64,000 nucleotides of DNA from Promicromonospora sukumoe (GTDB lineage: Bacteria > Actinomycetota > Actinomycetes > Actinomycetales > Cellulomonadaceae), in the NCBI RefSeq assembly GCF_014137995.1, contig NZ_JACGWV010000002.1, forward strand, positions 930,001-994,000. Direction: 5' to 3'. The notes under the pieces were generated by a model. The model worked only from the letters and a program-made list of their open reading frames with translations. It did no database searches and was not told where the DNA came from. Made by a program: the position numbers and the translations under genes. Below are positions 51,650-64,000 of the stretch, one piece after another; the first letter of the stretch is position 1, and the number at the start of each line of letters is the position of its first letter.

Positions 51650-53140
51650 ATGCCCCTCGTCGCCGGCGTGGACACGTCCACGCAGTCCTGCAAGATCGTC
51701 GTGCGCGACGCCGAGACCGGCGCGCTGGTCCGCACCGGTTCCGCCAAGCACCCGGACGGCACGGAGGTGGACCCGCGGCACTGGTGGGACGCCTTCCAGG
51801 AGGCGGCGGCCGCGGCGGGCGGCCTCGCCGACGTCGCCGCGCTCTCCGTGGGCGGCCAGCAGCACGGCATGGTCACCCTCGACGTCGACGGCAACGTCGT
51901 CCGGCCGGCGCTGCTCTGGAACGACACCCGCTCCGCGCCGTCGGCCGAAGCCCTGATCACCGAGCTCGGCGATGGCGACCGCGCCGCGGGCGCGCAGGCC
52001 TGGGCCGACGCCGTCGGCTCCGTGCTGGTCGCCTCCCTCACCGTGACCAAGCTGCGCTGGCTACACGACAACGAGCCGGAGAACGCGGCGCGCGTCGCCG
52101 CCGTCGCGCTCCCCCACGACTGGCTGTCCTGGCGCATCGCGGGCTACGGGCCCGCAGGCGACCCGACCGCTCCCCTGGGCCCGCAGCTCGACAAGCTGTT
52201 CACTGACCGCTCGGACGCCTCGGGCACCGGGTACTACGACGCCTCCGTCGGCGAGTACCGGCCCGACCTGCTGGAACGCGCCCTGGGCCGGACCGACGTC
52301 CTGCTGCCGCGCGTCGTCGGCGTCGCCGAGGCGGGCGCCGTCGCGCACCCGAGCGTGGCGGGCGCCGACGTCGACGGCGGGGCCCTGATCGGCCCCGGCG
52401 CGGGCGACAACGCGGGCGCGTCCCTCGGCCTGGGCATGACGCCGGGCGACATCGCCATCTCGATCGGCACGTCGGGCGTGGTGTCCGCCGTCGCGCCGAA
52501 GCGCACCGCGGACGGTTCCGGCGCGATCAACGGCTTCGCCGACGCGACCGGCAACGCCCTGATGCTCGCCGTCACGCTCAACGCGGCGCGCGTCGTGGAC
52601 GCGGCGCGCGAGGTGCTCAACGTCGACTTCGACGAGCTGGCCGAGCTCGCGCTGCAGGCCCCGCCCGGGTCCGACGGCCTGGTGCTCGTGCCGTACCTGG
52701 AGGGCGAGCGCACCCCCAACCGGCCCGACGCCACCGGCACGCTGCACGGCATCCGCCTGGCGACCTCGACCCGCGCCCACCTGGCCCGGGCCTACATCGA
52801 GGGCATGCTGTGCGGGCTCGCCGACGGCCTCGACGCACTGCGCGCGCAGGACGTCTCGGTGGAGCGCGTCATGCTGATCGGCGGGGCGGCGCAGTCGCCG
52901 GCCGTGCAGCAGATCGCCCCGCAGGTCTTCGGGCTCCCCATCGGCATCCCCGAGCCGGGCGAGTACGTGGCCGACGGCGCCGCGCGCCAGGCGGCCTGGA
53001 CGCTCGCCGCGGCCTCCGCCGAGGGCGGCGCGGACGACGTCGCCCCACCCGCCTGGTCGACGACGATCGCGGCCACGCTGGCCGCCGACCCGAAGCCCGT
53101 GGTCCGCGAGCAGTACGCGGCGGTCAGCGACCTGGTCTGA
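51650..53140 (+). CDS. xylB: Xylulokinase
   Basis: 496 residues of the FGGY kinase family: N-terminal [40 protein letters not shown]-terminal GIGTSG-type block ([11 protein letters not shown]) and [12 protein letters not shown] near residue 408. It phosphorylates xylulose. ATG at 51650 has GGAG upstream; the frame is open far upstream but only through non-coding sequence. Confidence 0.95.
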   Translation: MPLVAGVDTSTQSCKIVVRDAETGALVRTGSAKHPDGTEVDPRHWWDAFQEAAAAAGGLADVAALSVGGQQHGMVTLDVDGNVVRPALLWNDTRSAPSAEALITELGDGDRAAGAQAWADAVGSVLVASLTVTKLRWLHDNEPENAARVAAVALPHDWLSWRIAGYGPAGDPTAPLGPQLDKLFTDRSDASGTGYYDASVGEYRPDLLERALGRTDVLLPRVVGVAEAGAVAHPSVAGADVDGGALIGPGAGDNAGASLGLGMTPGDIAISIGTSGVVSAVAPKRTADGSGAINGFADATGNALMLAVTLNAARVVDAAREVLNVDFDELAELALQAPPGSDGLVLVPYLEGERTPNRPDATGTLHGIRLATSTRAHLARAYIEGMLCGLADGLDALRAQDVSVERVMLIGGAAQSPAVQQIAPQVFGLPIGIPEPGEYVADGAARQAAWTLAAASAEGGADDVAPPAWSTTIAATLAADPKPVVREQYAAVSDLV

Positions 53141-53162
53141 CCTGCCCGTACGCGCGCCCCGG

Positions 53163-53678
53163 TCAGTCGGGGCGCGTGTACCGCAGGTGCCGGAACCGCA
53201 GCCCGGAGGACGACGTCGTCCAGTCCGTCGCGGAGGCGACCGCCCACTCCGGACCGATCTCCGGGGCGTAGACGTCGCCCTCGACCTCGGTGTTGATCTC
53301 GCTGACCTCGAGCACATCGGCCACGGGCAGCGCCGCGTTGTAGACCTGGGACCCGCCGATCACCCAGATCTCGTCCCCGCCCGGGGCCTCGGCCGCGAGC
53401 CCGAGCGCCTCGCTGAGGGACGCGGTCGCGACGACGCTGTCGCCGGCGTCCGGGACCCCGAACGGGCCGCGCGACGAGACCACGATGTTGGTGCGGCCCG
53501 GCAGCGGGCGCCTGGGCAGCGACTCCCAGGTGAGCCGGCCCATCACCACGGGGTGTCCCGACGTGGTCCGCTTGAAGTGCGCGAAGTCCTCCGGCACGTG
53601 CCACGGGATGTCGCCGCCCGCGCCGATCACGGGCCGGCCTGCGGCGTCGCGCGCCTGTCCCCAGATGAGCCCGATCAT
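53163..53678 (-). CDS. folA: Dihydrofolate reductase
   Basis: 171 residues. Starts IGLIWGQARDAAGRPVIGAGGDIPWHVPEDFAHF with the catalytic acidic residue (EDFAHFK), then GHPVVMGRLTWESLPRRPLPGRTNIVVSS and GGSQVYN. It reduces dihydrofolate made by the thymidylate synthase. Its ATG overlaps the thyA stop (ATGA). Confidence 0.95.
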   Translation of the reverse strand: MIGLIWGQARDAAGRPVIGAGGDIPWHVPEDFAHFKRTTSGHPVVMGRLTWESLPRRPLPGRTNIVVSSRGPFGVPDAGDSVVATASLSEALGLAAEAPGGDEIWVIGGSQVYNAALPVADVLEVSEINTEVEGDVYAPEIGPEWAVASATDWTTSSSGLRFRHLRYTRPD

Positions 53679-54481
53679 CAGACGGCGATCGGGGCCTTGA
53701 TGGTGGGGTGCGAGACGTACCCCAGCACCTCGACGTCCTCGAACTCGTAGTCGAAGATCGAGTCGCGCGGCGCGAGCCGCAGGGACGGGTAGGGGTACGG
53801 GTCGCGCGCGAGCTGCGTCTCGACCTGCTCCACGTGGTTGTCGTAGATGTGCACGTCGCCGCCGGTCCACACGAACTCGCCGACCTCGAGGCCGGTCTGC
53901 GCCGCGACCATGTGCGTGAGCAGCGCGTACGAGGCGATGTTGAACGGCACCCCGAGGAACAGGTCGGCGGAGCGCTGGTAGAGCTGGCAGCTCAGCTTGC
54001 CGTCGGCCACGTAGAACTGGAACAGGGCATGGCACGGCGGCAGCGCCATGTCGTCCACCTCGGCCGGGTTCCACGCCGTGACGATGTGCCGGCGCGAGTC
54101 CGGGTTGGTGCGGATCTGCTCGACCACCTTGGCGATCTGGTCCACGTGCCCGCCGTCGGGCGTGGGCCAGGAGCGCCACTGGACCCCGTAGACCGGGCCC
54201 AGCTCGCCGGACTCGTCGGCCCAGTCGTCCCAGATCTTCACGCCGCGCTCCTGCAGCCAGCGCACGTTGGAGTCGCCGCGCAGGAACCAGAGCAGCTCGT
54301 ACACGACCGACTTGAGGTGCACGCGCTTGGTGGTGACCAGCGGGAAGCCCTGGGCCAGGTCGTACCGGATCTGCCGCCCGAACACGCTGCGGGTGCCGGT
54401 GCCGGTGCGGTCGCCCTTGCGGGTCCCGGTGGCGAGCACGTCGCGGAGCAGGTCCTCGTACGGGGTGTCGATCTCGGTCAT
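53678..54481 (-). CDS. thyA: Thymidylate synthase
   Basis: 267 residues of Thy[32 protein letters not shown], catalytic Cys of [31 protein letters not shown]. It methylates dUMP to dTMP. ATG at 54481 gives the standard length; earlier Met codons would add unconserved residues. Forms a coupled operon with folA. Confidence 0.95.
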   Translation of the reverse strand: MTEIDTPYEDLLRDVLATGTRKGDRTGTGTRSVFGRQIRYDLAQGFPLVTTKRVHLKSVVYELLWFLRGDSNVRWLQERGVKIWDDWADESGELGPVYGVQWRSWPTPDGGHVDQIAKVVEQIRTNPDSRRHIVTAWNPAEVDDMALPPCHALFQFYVADGKLSCQLYQRSADLFLGVPFNIASYALLTHMVAAQTGLEVGEFVWTGGDVHIYDNHVEQVETQLARDPYPYPSLRLAPRDSIFDYEFEDVEVLGYVSHPTIKAPIAV

Positions 54482-54533
54482 GGGGCAAGCGTACGTCTGC
54501 TCCCGTCGAGGACCCGGGAGGGGTGCTCGCGCG

Positions 54534-55100
54534 TCACCCCTGCTGCGCGCGCAGCTCCCTGAGCCGCACACCACGCCGCCGGTAGAGCACGCCCATGGTC
54601 ACGATCACGAGCGCCACCACGCCGCCGACGACGGCGCCCCACGCCGACCCGCCGCGGAACGCGGGACCGTCCACGTCGAGGATGCGCTCGCCCGCGTGCG
54701 CCGCGGCCGACGTGCCGAGCACGATCCCCAGGGTCAGCAGGTTCGGGATCGCGAACACGACCGCCAGGGCGAGGAACGCGCTGCGCACCTGGAGGGACTT
54801 CCTGGTGAGCACCGCCTGCGCCAGGAACAGCACCGGGACCAGCGTGAACACGGCGCCGACCATCAGCCCCCACCACGCGCCCGCGGCGAACGAGCCGTCC
54901 ACGGCGTTGCCAATCACCTGCGCCCACCAGCGCGGGAGGAACGCGTCGAGGAACAGATAGATCAGCCAGACGGCCAGGACCACCCCGGCCACGGCGAGCA
55001 GCCGCTTCACGATGTCGCGCCAGTCAGGCGTCCACAGCACCTTCCCGCTGCCCGACGTCGTACCGGCCGCCCCCTGCTCACCGCTCAGCTTCTCCCCCAT
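54534..55100 (-). CDS. Four-TM hypothetical membrane protein
   Basis: 188 residues. A hydrophilic N-terminus is followed by membrane helices at about 35-55, 75-95, 108-132 and 152-172 and a basic C-terminus. I do not recognise its family. It lies 53 bp upstream of thyA in the same direction. Confidence 0.75.
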   Translation of the reverse strand: MGEKLSGEQGAAGTTSGSGKVLWTPDWRDIVKRLLAVAGVVLAVWLIYLFLDAFLPRWWAQVIGNAVDGSFAAGAWWGLMVGAVFTLVPVLFLAQAVLTRKSLQVRSAFLALAVVFAIPNLLTLGIVLGTSAAAHAGERILDVDGPAFRGGSAWGAVVGGVVALVIVTMGVLYRRRGVRLRELRAQQG

Positions 55101-55280
55101 CGCAGAATCGTCGCAGCGCAGGGGCGGATCGGCGCGGCGAACGGGCCGGTCCGAGGGCCGGACAGGGCGGCCGACGGGAACGTCGCGGAGGCCGTCCGCG
55201 TTGACCACTAGGCCGACCGACCGGGACCCGCTGCGCCCAGCTACGTGACCGTGTCGGTGACCAGTGGAAGGATCACCCTC

Positions 55281-55760
55281 ATGACGGAGCAGACGACCAC
55301 CCCGGGAGCCACGAGCAACGAGGACGCCGTGACCCCCTCGCCCACGGACCCGCTGTGGGTGGAGCGCAACGGCACGCGGACGTACACGGGCTTCTCCGCC
55401 CGCGGCGCCAGCGTCGAGATCGGGCCGGCGAGCGCCGGCGCGGTGTTCACGCCGGGCGAGCTGCTGAAGATCGCGCTCGCCGCCTGCGCCGGGATGAGCA
55501 GCGACCGCGCCTTCTCGCGCCGTCTGGGTGACGACTACAGGACCACCATCCGGGTCGAGGACCCGAAGGACATGGCGGAGGACCGGTACCCGGTCCTCAC
55601 GGAGACGTTCGAGATCGACCTGTCCTCCCTCGACGACGAGGACCGGGCAAAGCTCCTGACGATCGCCCAGCGATCGATCGACAAGGCATGCACCGTGGGC
55701 CGCACGCTCAAGGCGGGCGCCCAGATCCCGGACGCGCAGTTCAACCAGCCGGAGGGCTGA
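55281..55760 (+). CDS. OsmC-family protein
   Basis: 159 residues with an OsmC-like fold: FTPGELLKIALAACAGMSSDRAFSRRLG (first Cys motif) and KACTVGRTLKAG (second Cys), the redox pair of organic hydroperoxide resistance proteins. It likely reduces organic peroxides. ATG at 55281 has GGAAGGA upstream. Confidence 0.85.
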   Translation: MTEQTTTPGATSNEDAVTPSPTDPLWVERNGTRTYTGFSARGASVEIGPASAGAVFTPGELLKIALAACAGMSSDRAFSRRLGDDYRTTIRVEDPKDMAEDRYPVLTETFEIDLSSLDDEDRAKLLTIAQRSIDKACTVGRTLKAGAQIPDAQFNQPEG

Positions 55761-55761
55761 C

Positions 55762-56541
55762 ATGACCGACGACAAGAAGCTGACCAGGGCCGAGTCCAAC
55801 GGCAGGGCGACCCCCGGCGACGCACTCGTGAAGCCGGACGACTCCCTGCACGTCACCAAGGCGGACTGGCTGAACTACAAGCCGGACGGCCCGCTCGACC
55901 ACCTGGTCGACCGGGCGGTGACCATCCCGTCCGCGACCATCCACAAGCATGTGGACAAGATCCGCGCGCGGAACCCCGACGCCTCGCCGGCGGAGATCGT
56001 CAAGCTGCTGGAGAAGGAGTACCTGCGGGTCATCCAGACCACGGGCAGCGCGGTCGGCGCGGCCGCCGCGATCCCGGCGGTCGGCACGGCGGCGAGCGTC
56101 GCGCTGTCGACGAGCGACGTGGCGACGTTCTTCGCGTCGTCTGCGGCGTTCTCGCTCGCCATCGCCGACGTGCACGGCATCGATGTGCAGGACGTCCCAC
56201 GCCGGCGCGCGCTCCTGCTCGCCACGGTGCTCGGCGACAAGGGTGCCAAGGACGTCGAGGACGCCATCGGCGGTTCGGGCGTCGCGTGGGGCAAGGTGCT
56301 GCTCACGAGCATGCCGCGCGGCACGCTCCAGCGCGTGAACAAGGCGCTGACGCACCAGTTCATCAAGAAGCAGATCGCCAAGCAGGGCAGCCTGCTGCTG
56401 GGCCGCATCCTGCCGTTCGGCATCGGCGCCGTCGTCGGCCTGGTCGGGGCACGCGCGCTCGGCCACACCGTGATCGCGCAGTCCCGCGCCGCGTTCGGTC
56501 CCCCGCCGGACCGGTTCCCGCGCGTCATCGAGCAGAAGTAG
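55762..56541 (+). CDS. EcsC-like hypothetical protein
   Basis: 259 residues, one base after the OsmC stop. The hydrophobic centre (GSAVGAAAAIPAVGTAASVALSTSDVATFF) resembles the EcsC-family glycine/alanine region, followed by charged helices and a C-terminal hydrophobic hairpin (LLLGRILPFGIGAVVGLVGARALG). Role unknown. Confidence 0.65.
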   Translation: MTDDKKLTRAESNGRATPGDALVKPDDSLHVTKADWLNYKPDGPLDHLVDRAVTIPSATIHKHVDKIRARNPDASPAEIVKLLEKEYLRVIQTTGSAVGAAAAIPAVGTAASVALSTSDVATFFASSAAFSLAIADVHGIDVQDVPRRRALLLATVLGDKGAKDVEDAIGGSGVAWGKVLLTSMPRGTLQRVNKALTHQFIKKQIAKQGSLLLGRILPFGIGAVVGLVGARALGHTVIAQSRAAFGPPPDRFPRVIEQK

Positions 56542-56568
56542 GCCGCGCCGCCCCTCCGGGGGCCGCGC

Positions 56569-56588
56569 GGCACCCCCTCCGGGGTGCC
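56569..56588 (+). terminator. Hairpin after the EcsC-like gene
   Basis: GGCACCCC and GGGGTGCC (56569-56576, 56581-56588) form an 8-bp stem with loop CTCC, followed by TTAAG. Confidence 0.6.
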
Positions 56589-56649
56589 TTAAGACCCATA
56601 TCAACCAGCGGATCGGCAGGATTCCGGGAGCCGACCTAGGCTGCCGTTC

Positions 56650-59437
<2,788 letters not shown>

Positions 59438-59452
59438 CCTGTCAGACCCATG

Positions 59453-59502
59453 AACGTGTCAGACCCTCAGGTCACCCCGGTGACCTGAGGGTCTGACACG
59501 TT
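59453..59502. terminator. 24-bp-arm inverted repeat between convergent genes
   Basis: Perfect arms 59453-59476 and 59479-59502 around CC lie between the ends of the aminotransferase and Usp genes and should stop transcription both ways. A partial direct copy (CTGTCAGACCC) precedes it. Confidence 0.75.
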
Positions 59503-59534
59503 CTGGCTGGGCGCACGGCCGAGCCGGGGCGCGG

Positions 59535-60515
59535 TCAGTCCGGGCAGTGCTTGTTGACCACCAGCACCGGGCACGCCGCGTGGTGCAGCACGGCCTGGCT
59601 CGTCGAGCCGAGCAGCAGCCCGCGGAACCCGCCGCGGCCGCGCGAGCCCACGACCACGAGGTCCGACGCCGTCGAGAACTCCGTCAGCAGCTCCGCGCCC
59701 GTGCCGTCGAGCACGATCCGCCGGATGCGCAGCCCCGGGTTCTCGGCCTCGTACCGGTCGACGAGCACGTCCATGCCGGCCCCGATGTCGGCGAGCACCT
59801 GCTCCCGGTCGATCGAGGACGGCAGCCACGCGAGCATCCCGGCGTTCCCCACCGGCACCCCGGTGACGGCGGTCAGCTCCGCGCCCCAGGCGTTGGCCTG
59901 CACGATCGCGTGCTGCAGCGCCCGCTCGGCCTGCGGCGACCCGTCCACGCCGACGACGATGCGGCGCACCTCCCGGATCTCCGCGACCGCGGGGGTCGTA
60001 CCGGTGTCCGCGGCCACGACCTCGGCGGGCCCGTCGGAGCTGAGGTCGGGCGGGGTCCAGGAGACGCCGCGGTTCGTCTCGGCGCGCAGCGGCACCACGA
60101 CCACCGGGCACTTCGCGTGCGCGGGCAGCGCCGACGACACCGTGCCCAGCAGCCGCTCCGTGAACCCGCCCCGGCCGCGGGTTCCGACGACGGCGAGCCC
60201 GTAGTCGGCGGACAGCTCCACGAGCACGCCCGCGGCGTCACCGGTGGCGACCTCCGTCGTGGCGCGCACCCCGGCGTCGGCCACGCGGTTCTCCGCCTCG
60301 ACCAGGACCGCCTTGGCGCCCTCCTGGATGGTGGTGTCGTCGAGGGCGGCGTACCCGCCGTCGAGCGACGCGGCCGTGAACGACGGGAGGGAGTAGCTGC
60401 ACACGATGTGCAGCGCCCAGCCCACGCGGTGCGCGTAGGCGGTGGCCCAGTCCAGCGCGTGCAGACTCGCGGCCGATCCGTCCACCCCGACCAGTACGAC
60501 CTCGGATCGTGTCAT
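59535..60515 (-). CDS. Tandem universal stress protein
   Basis: 326 residues, two UspA domains. Each has the nucleotide-binding GxxGxGG...S/T pattern (VVGTRGRGGFTERLLGTVSSALPAHAKCPVVVVP; VVGSRGRGGFRGLLLGSTSQAVLHHAACPVLVV). ATG at 60515 follows AAGGACTGG. It is isolated, with terminators on both sides. Likely ATP-binding, for hypoxia or starvation survival. Confidence 0.9.
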   Translation of the reverse strand: MTRSEVVLVGVDGSAASLHALDWATAYAHRVGWALHIVCSYSLPSFTAASLDGGYAALDDTTIQEGAKAVLVEAENRVADAGVRATTEVATGDAAGVLVELSADYGLAVVGTRGRGGFTERLLGTVSSALPAHAKCPVVVVPLRAETNRGVSWTPPDLSSDGPAEVVAADTGTTPAVAEIREVRRIVVGVDGSPQAERALQHAIVQANAWGAELTAVTGVPVGNAGMLAWLPSSIDREQVLADIGAGMDVLVDRYEAENPGLRIRRIVLDGTGAELLTEFSTASDLVVVGSRGRGGFRGLLLGSTSQAVLHHAACPVLVVNKHCPD

Positions 60516-60617
60516 CGCCAGTCCTTTCCTCGGCAGTGCATCTTTGCCCTCCAACGCTACCGGCGGCGCGGTGCCCATGGGTATCCGGAGGCAAAAAGTA
60601 TGCAGGACGACGGCAAA

Positions 60618-60657
60618 GCAGAGCGCCCGCCCGGTCGTGACCGGGCGGGCGCTCTGC
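60618..60657 (-). terminator. Terminator of the NlpC/P60 gene
   Basis: Perfect 18-bp arms (60618-60635, 60640-60657) around CGTG, followed on the minus strand by TTTGCCG. Confidence 0.85.
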
Positions 60658-60677
60658 GAGGTACTACGTGGCTGCGG

Positions 60678-61472
60678 TCAGCCAAGGCGGATGAACGTCG
60701 GGTTCGACTGCCAGATGGTGCGGAAGTCGACCACGGTGCCCGGCTTCGAGGCGTCGATCATGGTGTTGCCACCGGCGTAGATCGAGACGTGACCCGGGGT
60801 CCACATGAGGTCGCCCGGCTGGGCCTCCGACGCCGACACCTGCGTGCCGTAGCCGGCCTGCGCCGAGGACGAGTGCGGCAGCGAGATGCCGAGCTGGCCG
60901 AAGACGTACGAAGTAAAGCCCGAGCAGTCGAAACCGCTCGGGCTGCCGCCACCGGAGACGTACGGGACGCCGATGTACCGGCTGGCGATGGAGATCACGG
61001 AGTTGCCGATCGCGGACGCCGGGACGTCGACGGACGCGGAAGCAGTCGAGACCGTGGCGGCCGCAGCATCGGCGGCCTCGGCTGCCTCGGCGGCTGCTGC
61101 CTCAGCGGCCTCCTTGGCGGCGATCTCGGCCTGGTAGTCCTCGTTGTCGGCGGCGGAGACCACCGAGACGGCGGACTTCTCGACGCTCAGCTCGGCGTCG
61201 GGCGCGACGGTCACGACGGGGGCGTTGGACAGGGACTCACGGGCCTGCGACGTCAGCGCGTTCAGGTCCACGGAGTTCATCTTCGCGGGGCCGGTCTCCA
61301 TCGGAGCGGCCTGCGCTGCCATCGCGCCACCGAACGTCGAGACCAGGAGCGCGCCACCCGCGGCGGCGACCGCGGTACGGCGACCCACGGCGGCGTTCTG
61401 GGCGAGCTCGGTCAGCGGGGTCACGGGGCGGCGCGCAGCACGATGGCGTGCGCGGGTGGTACGTGCGGTCAC
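60678..61472 (-). CDS. Secreted NlpC/P60 peptidoglycan hydrolase
   Basis: 264 residues. A long basic N-terminus leads to a signal sequence (RRTAVAAAGGALLVSTFGGAMAAQAAP, about 31-57). An Ala/Glu-rich helical stretch (105-145) precedes the NlpC/P60 domain with Cys of FDCSGFTSYVFGQLG and His of TPGHVSIYAGGNT. It cuts stem peptides in the cell wall. GTG at 61472 has AAGGAGAGG upstream. A c-di-AMP riboswitch occupies its leader. Confidence 0.9.
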   Translation of the reverse strand: MTARTTRARHRAARRPVTPLTELAQNAAVGRRTAVAAAGGALLVSTFGGAMAAQAAPMETGPAKMNSVDLNALTSQARESLSNAPVVTVAPDAELSVEKSAVSVVSAADNEDYQAEIAAKEAAEAAAAEAAEAADAAAATVSTASASVDVPASAIGNSVISIASRYIGVPYVSGGGSPSGFDCSGFTSYVFGQLGISLPHSSSAQAGYGTQVSASEAQPGDLMWTPGHVSIYAGGNTMIDASKPGTVVDFRTIWQSNPTFIRLG

Positions 61473-61486
61473 GTAGTACCTCTCCT

Positions 61487-61662
61487 TGTACGCCTTCGAG
61501 GTCAGCTGTCGGGTTCGGGTGGGAGAAATCACCCGGCCGTGCGCTCCACCAAAAATGGATTGCCCGGCTTCACCCCGAGGACGCACCCTGGCGCCCAATG
61601 GTGGGTCCCCCGCCTCTGTCATGCGGTCGTCTTGGGGCCCCGGCCGGTGACAGAGTTCGGCG
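61487..61662 (-). promoter_or_regulatory. ydaO/yuaA c-di-AMP riboswitch
   Basis: The minus-strand leader has the conserved blocks of the ydaO riboswitch: CCTCGGGGTGAAGCCGGGC, then CCGAACCCGACAGCTGACC followed by CTCGAAGGCG just before the ribosome site, and an outer helix at the 5' side. In actinobacteria this riboswitch commonly controls cell-wall hydrolases, turning them off when c-di-AMP is high. The 176-nt span is an estimate. Confidence 0.85.
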
Positions 61663-61848
61663 TCCGTCCGGAGACTCCCTCGGAATAAACTCCGCGGGAG
61701 CGGTCCGAACGTACCCGACGTCACCCCCGATGTCACGTTCCGGCAACGAATGTCATGGCGTGTCGGACGTGCGGCTAGACCTTTCCGACAAACTGGCCCG
61801 TTTCGGGCACCTGCAACCGGTCTCAGGCGGGCATTTCAGGCGTATGTC

Positions 61849-62565
61849 TCAGGCGGTCGCGACGAACAGGTGCCGCGCCAGGTCCTCGCCCAGCTCGAGC
61901 GCGGTCCCGGCGCCGTCGACCGTGACCGTGTAGGTCCCGTCGCTGAGCTCGGCCGTGATCCGCGAGCCGGGCACGAGGCCGGCGTCGGACAGCCGGGCCA
62001 GCAGCTCGACGTCCGTCTGCAGCGGCTCCGCGATGCGGGTGAGCGACGCCGCGAGCGGCTCGCCCTTGACGCCCTTCTTCGCCGCCGCCTCGAAGGCGGA
62101 GGGCAGCGAGATGACGCCGGCCAGGAACGGCACGTCCGTGTAGGCCTCGCCGAGCTCCGACAGGCCGGGGATCGGGTTGCCGTACGGGTCGTGGTGCGGG
62201 TGGTCGAGCAGGCCCACGAGACGCTTCTCCACGAGATCGCTCATGACGTGCTCCCAGCGGCAGGCCTCGACGTGCACGTGCTCCCAGTCGAGCTTGATCA
62301 CGTCGGTCAGCAGGCGCTCCGCGAGGCGGTGCTTGCGCATCACGCGCATCGCCTTCTCGTGCCCGAGCTCCGTGAGCTCCAGGTGGCGGTCCCCGGTCAC
62401 GATCACGAGTCCGTCGCGCTCCATGCGCGCGACGGTCTGCGACACCGTCGGCCCGGAGTGCCCCAGGCGCTCCGCGATGCGCGCGCGCAGGGGGGTGATG
62501 CCCTCCTCGTCGAGCTCGTAGATCGTCTTGAGGTACATCTCGGTGGTGTCGATCAGATCCGTCAC
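61849..62565 (-). CDS. DtxR/IdeR-family metal-dependent regulator
   Basis: 238 residues: HTH (TPLRARIAERLGHSGPTVSQTVARMERDGLV), the dimerisation domain with metal ligands (HVHVEACRWEHVMSD; Cys, Glu and His of the primary site) and a C-terminal SH3-like domain. It responds to Fe2+ (or Mn2+). GTG at 62565 is chosen because GGGAG stands 5 nt upstream and DtxR proteins start (M)-x-DL-x-DTTEMYL; the ATG at 62580 adds five residues. Confidence 0.9.
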   Translation of the reverse strand: MTDLIDTTEMYLKTIYELDEEGITPLRARIAERLGHSGPTVSQTVARMERDGLVIVTGDRHLELTELGHEKAMRVMRKHRLAERLLTDVIKLDWEHVHVEACRWEHVMSDLVEKRLVGLLDHPHHDPYGNPIPGLSELGEAYTDVPFLAGVISLPSAFEAAAKKGVKGEPLAASLTRIAEPLQTDVELLARLSDAGLVPGSRITAELSDGTYTVTVDGAGTALELGEDLARHLFVATA

Positions 62566-62639
62566 GTCAGCTCCCGTCATGCGCGCAGCCGTCCAGTCGC
62601 CCCTGGGCTCGGCGCCCCGGGCGTCGGCCCAGGTTCTAG

Positions 62640-63758
<1,119 letters not shown>

Positions 63759-63878
63759 CCAGCCTGATCACGTCCGCAATACCCCTTCGACGGGGACTTC
63801 TGCCTATTGTCCGGTACACCAGGAACTCTGTAACGTTTCCGCAACAGAGGGAACCATTCTGAGGGGCTGTTCAACAAG

Positions 63879-64000
63879 ATGCCATTGATCGACCACTTCA
63901 CCTTCGGGATCGTGACGCCCATCCTGGCGTTCGCGATCTCGTGCACCGGCGCAGCGACGGGTCTTGCGTGCACGTCCCGGGCCCGAGCGGCCTCCGGCGG
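63879..64000 (+). CDS. MHYT-domain protein (start only, partial)
   Basis: The 40 visible residues (MPLIDHFTFGIVTPILAFA, then ISCTGAATGLACTSRARAAS) match the first helix of MHYT membrane sensor proteins, which carry conserved M-H-Y-T residues thought to bind copper. It runs off the window. Confidence 0.6.
   Translation, partial: MPLIDHFTFGIVTPILAFAISCTGAATGLACTSRARAASG

Overview
The window is high-GC DNA with Actinomycetota-style genes: GTG starts, many leaderless starts (TANNNT 6-7 nt before the start codon), an IdeR/DtxR-type regulator, a Glp-receptor-like membrane protein, a ydaO leader on a NlpC/P60 gene, and ROK-controlled xylose genes. The gene set fits an order Micrococcales bacterium, perhaps Promicromonosporaceae or Cellulomonadaceae; the family is an inference.

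Layout. (1) 1-5862: the right end of an actinomycete integrative and conjugative element (AICE-like) at the 3' end of a tRNA-Ala(CGC) gene: two Nudix proteins, a GntR repressor with operator repeats, a replication ATPase, an excisionase-like HTH protein and a tyrosine integrase, with three clusters of short iterated repeats. Its left end is outside the window. (2) 5863-28641: chromosomal genes for a GlpR-like membrane protein, GNAT, 5-formyl-THF cyclo-ligase, penicillin-acylase-family hydrolase, FmdB-type protein, SAF protein, MscL, a very large degenerate helicase-like protein, MFS, DUF2637-like protein, L,D-transpeptidase and a five-gene oligopeptide/oligosaccharide ABC importer. An unannotated small RNA with its own promoter and terminator lies at 18441-18546. 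(3) 28642-35778: tRNA-Arg(CCT) followed by an accessory island whose later part is visibly less GC-rich. Its core is a translationally coupled trio: SF1 helicase, DarT-like DNA ADP-ribosyltransferase, and an ADP-ribosylglycohydrolase fused to a large C-terminal region with a HEPN-like motif. A second protein with a HEPN-like end follows. This is the best candidate for an undescribed defence or toxin-antitoxin system. (4) 35779-41888: a lasso-peptide cluster (precursor, cyclase, RRE protein, protease, isoaspartyl-methyltransferase homologue and a 44-residue cysteine-rich ORF) with an XRE-Nudix regulator and a cupin gene on the other strand. The methyltransferase and an Asp-Ser pair inside the predicted ring suggest an aspartimide-modified lasso peptide. 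(5) 41935-64000: MFS/aldo-keto reductase with a MarR regulator, an ectoine-type ABC importer with a GntR regulator, xylR-like/xylA/xylB, thyA-folA, OsmC, EcsC-like, rocD, an aminotransferase, a tandem Usp, a riboswitch-controlled NlpC/P60 hydrolase, a DtxR-family regulator, serC and the start of an MHYT-domain gene.

Many gene ends carry very long perfect inverted repeats (24-34 bp arms), and one palindromic family built on GGTCGAGCTTGTCGAGACC recurs at three sites. All calls come from reading translations and DNA by eye; no database search was run.
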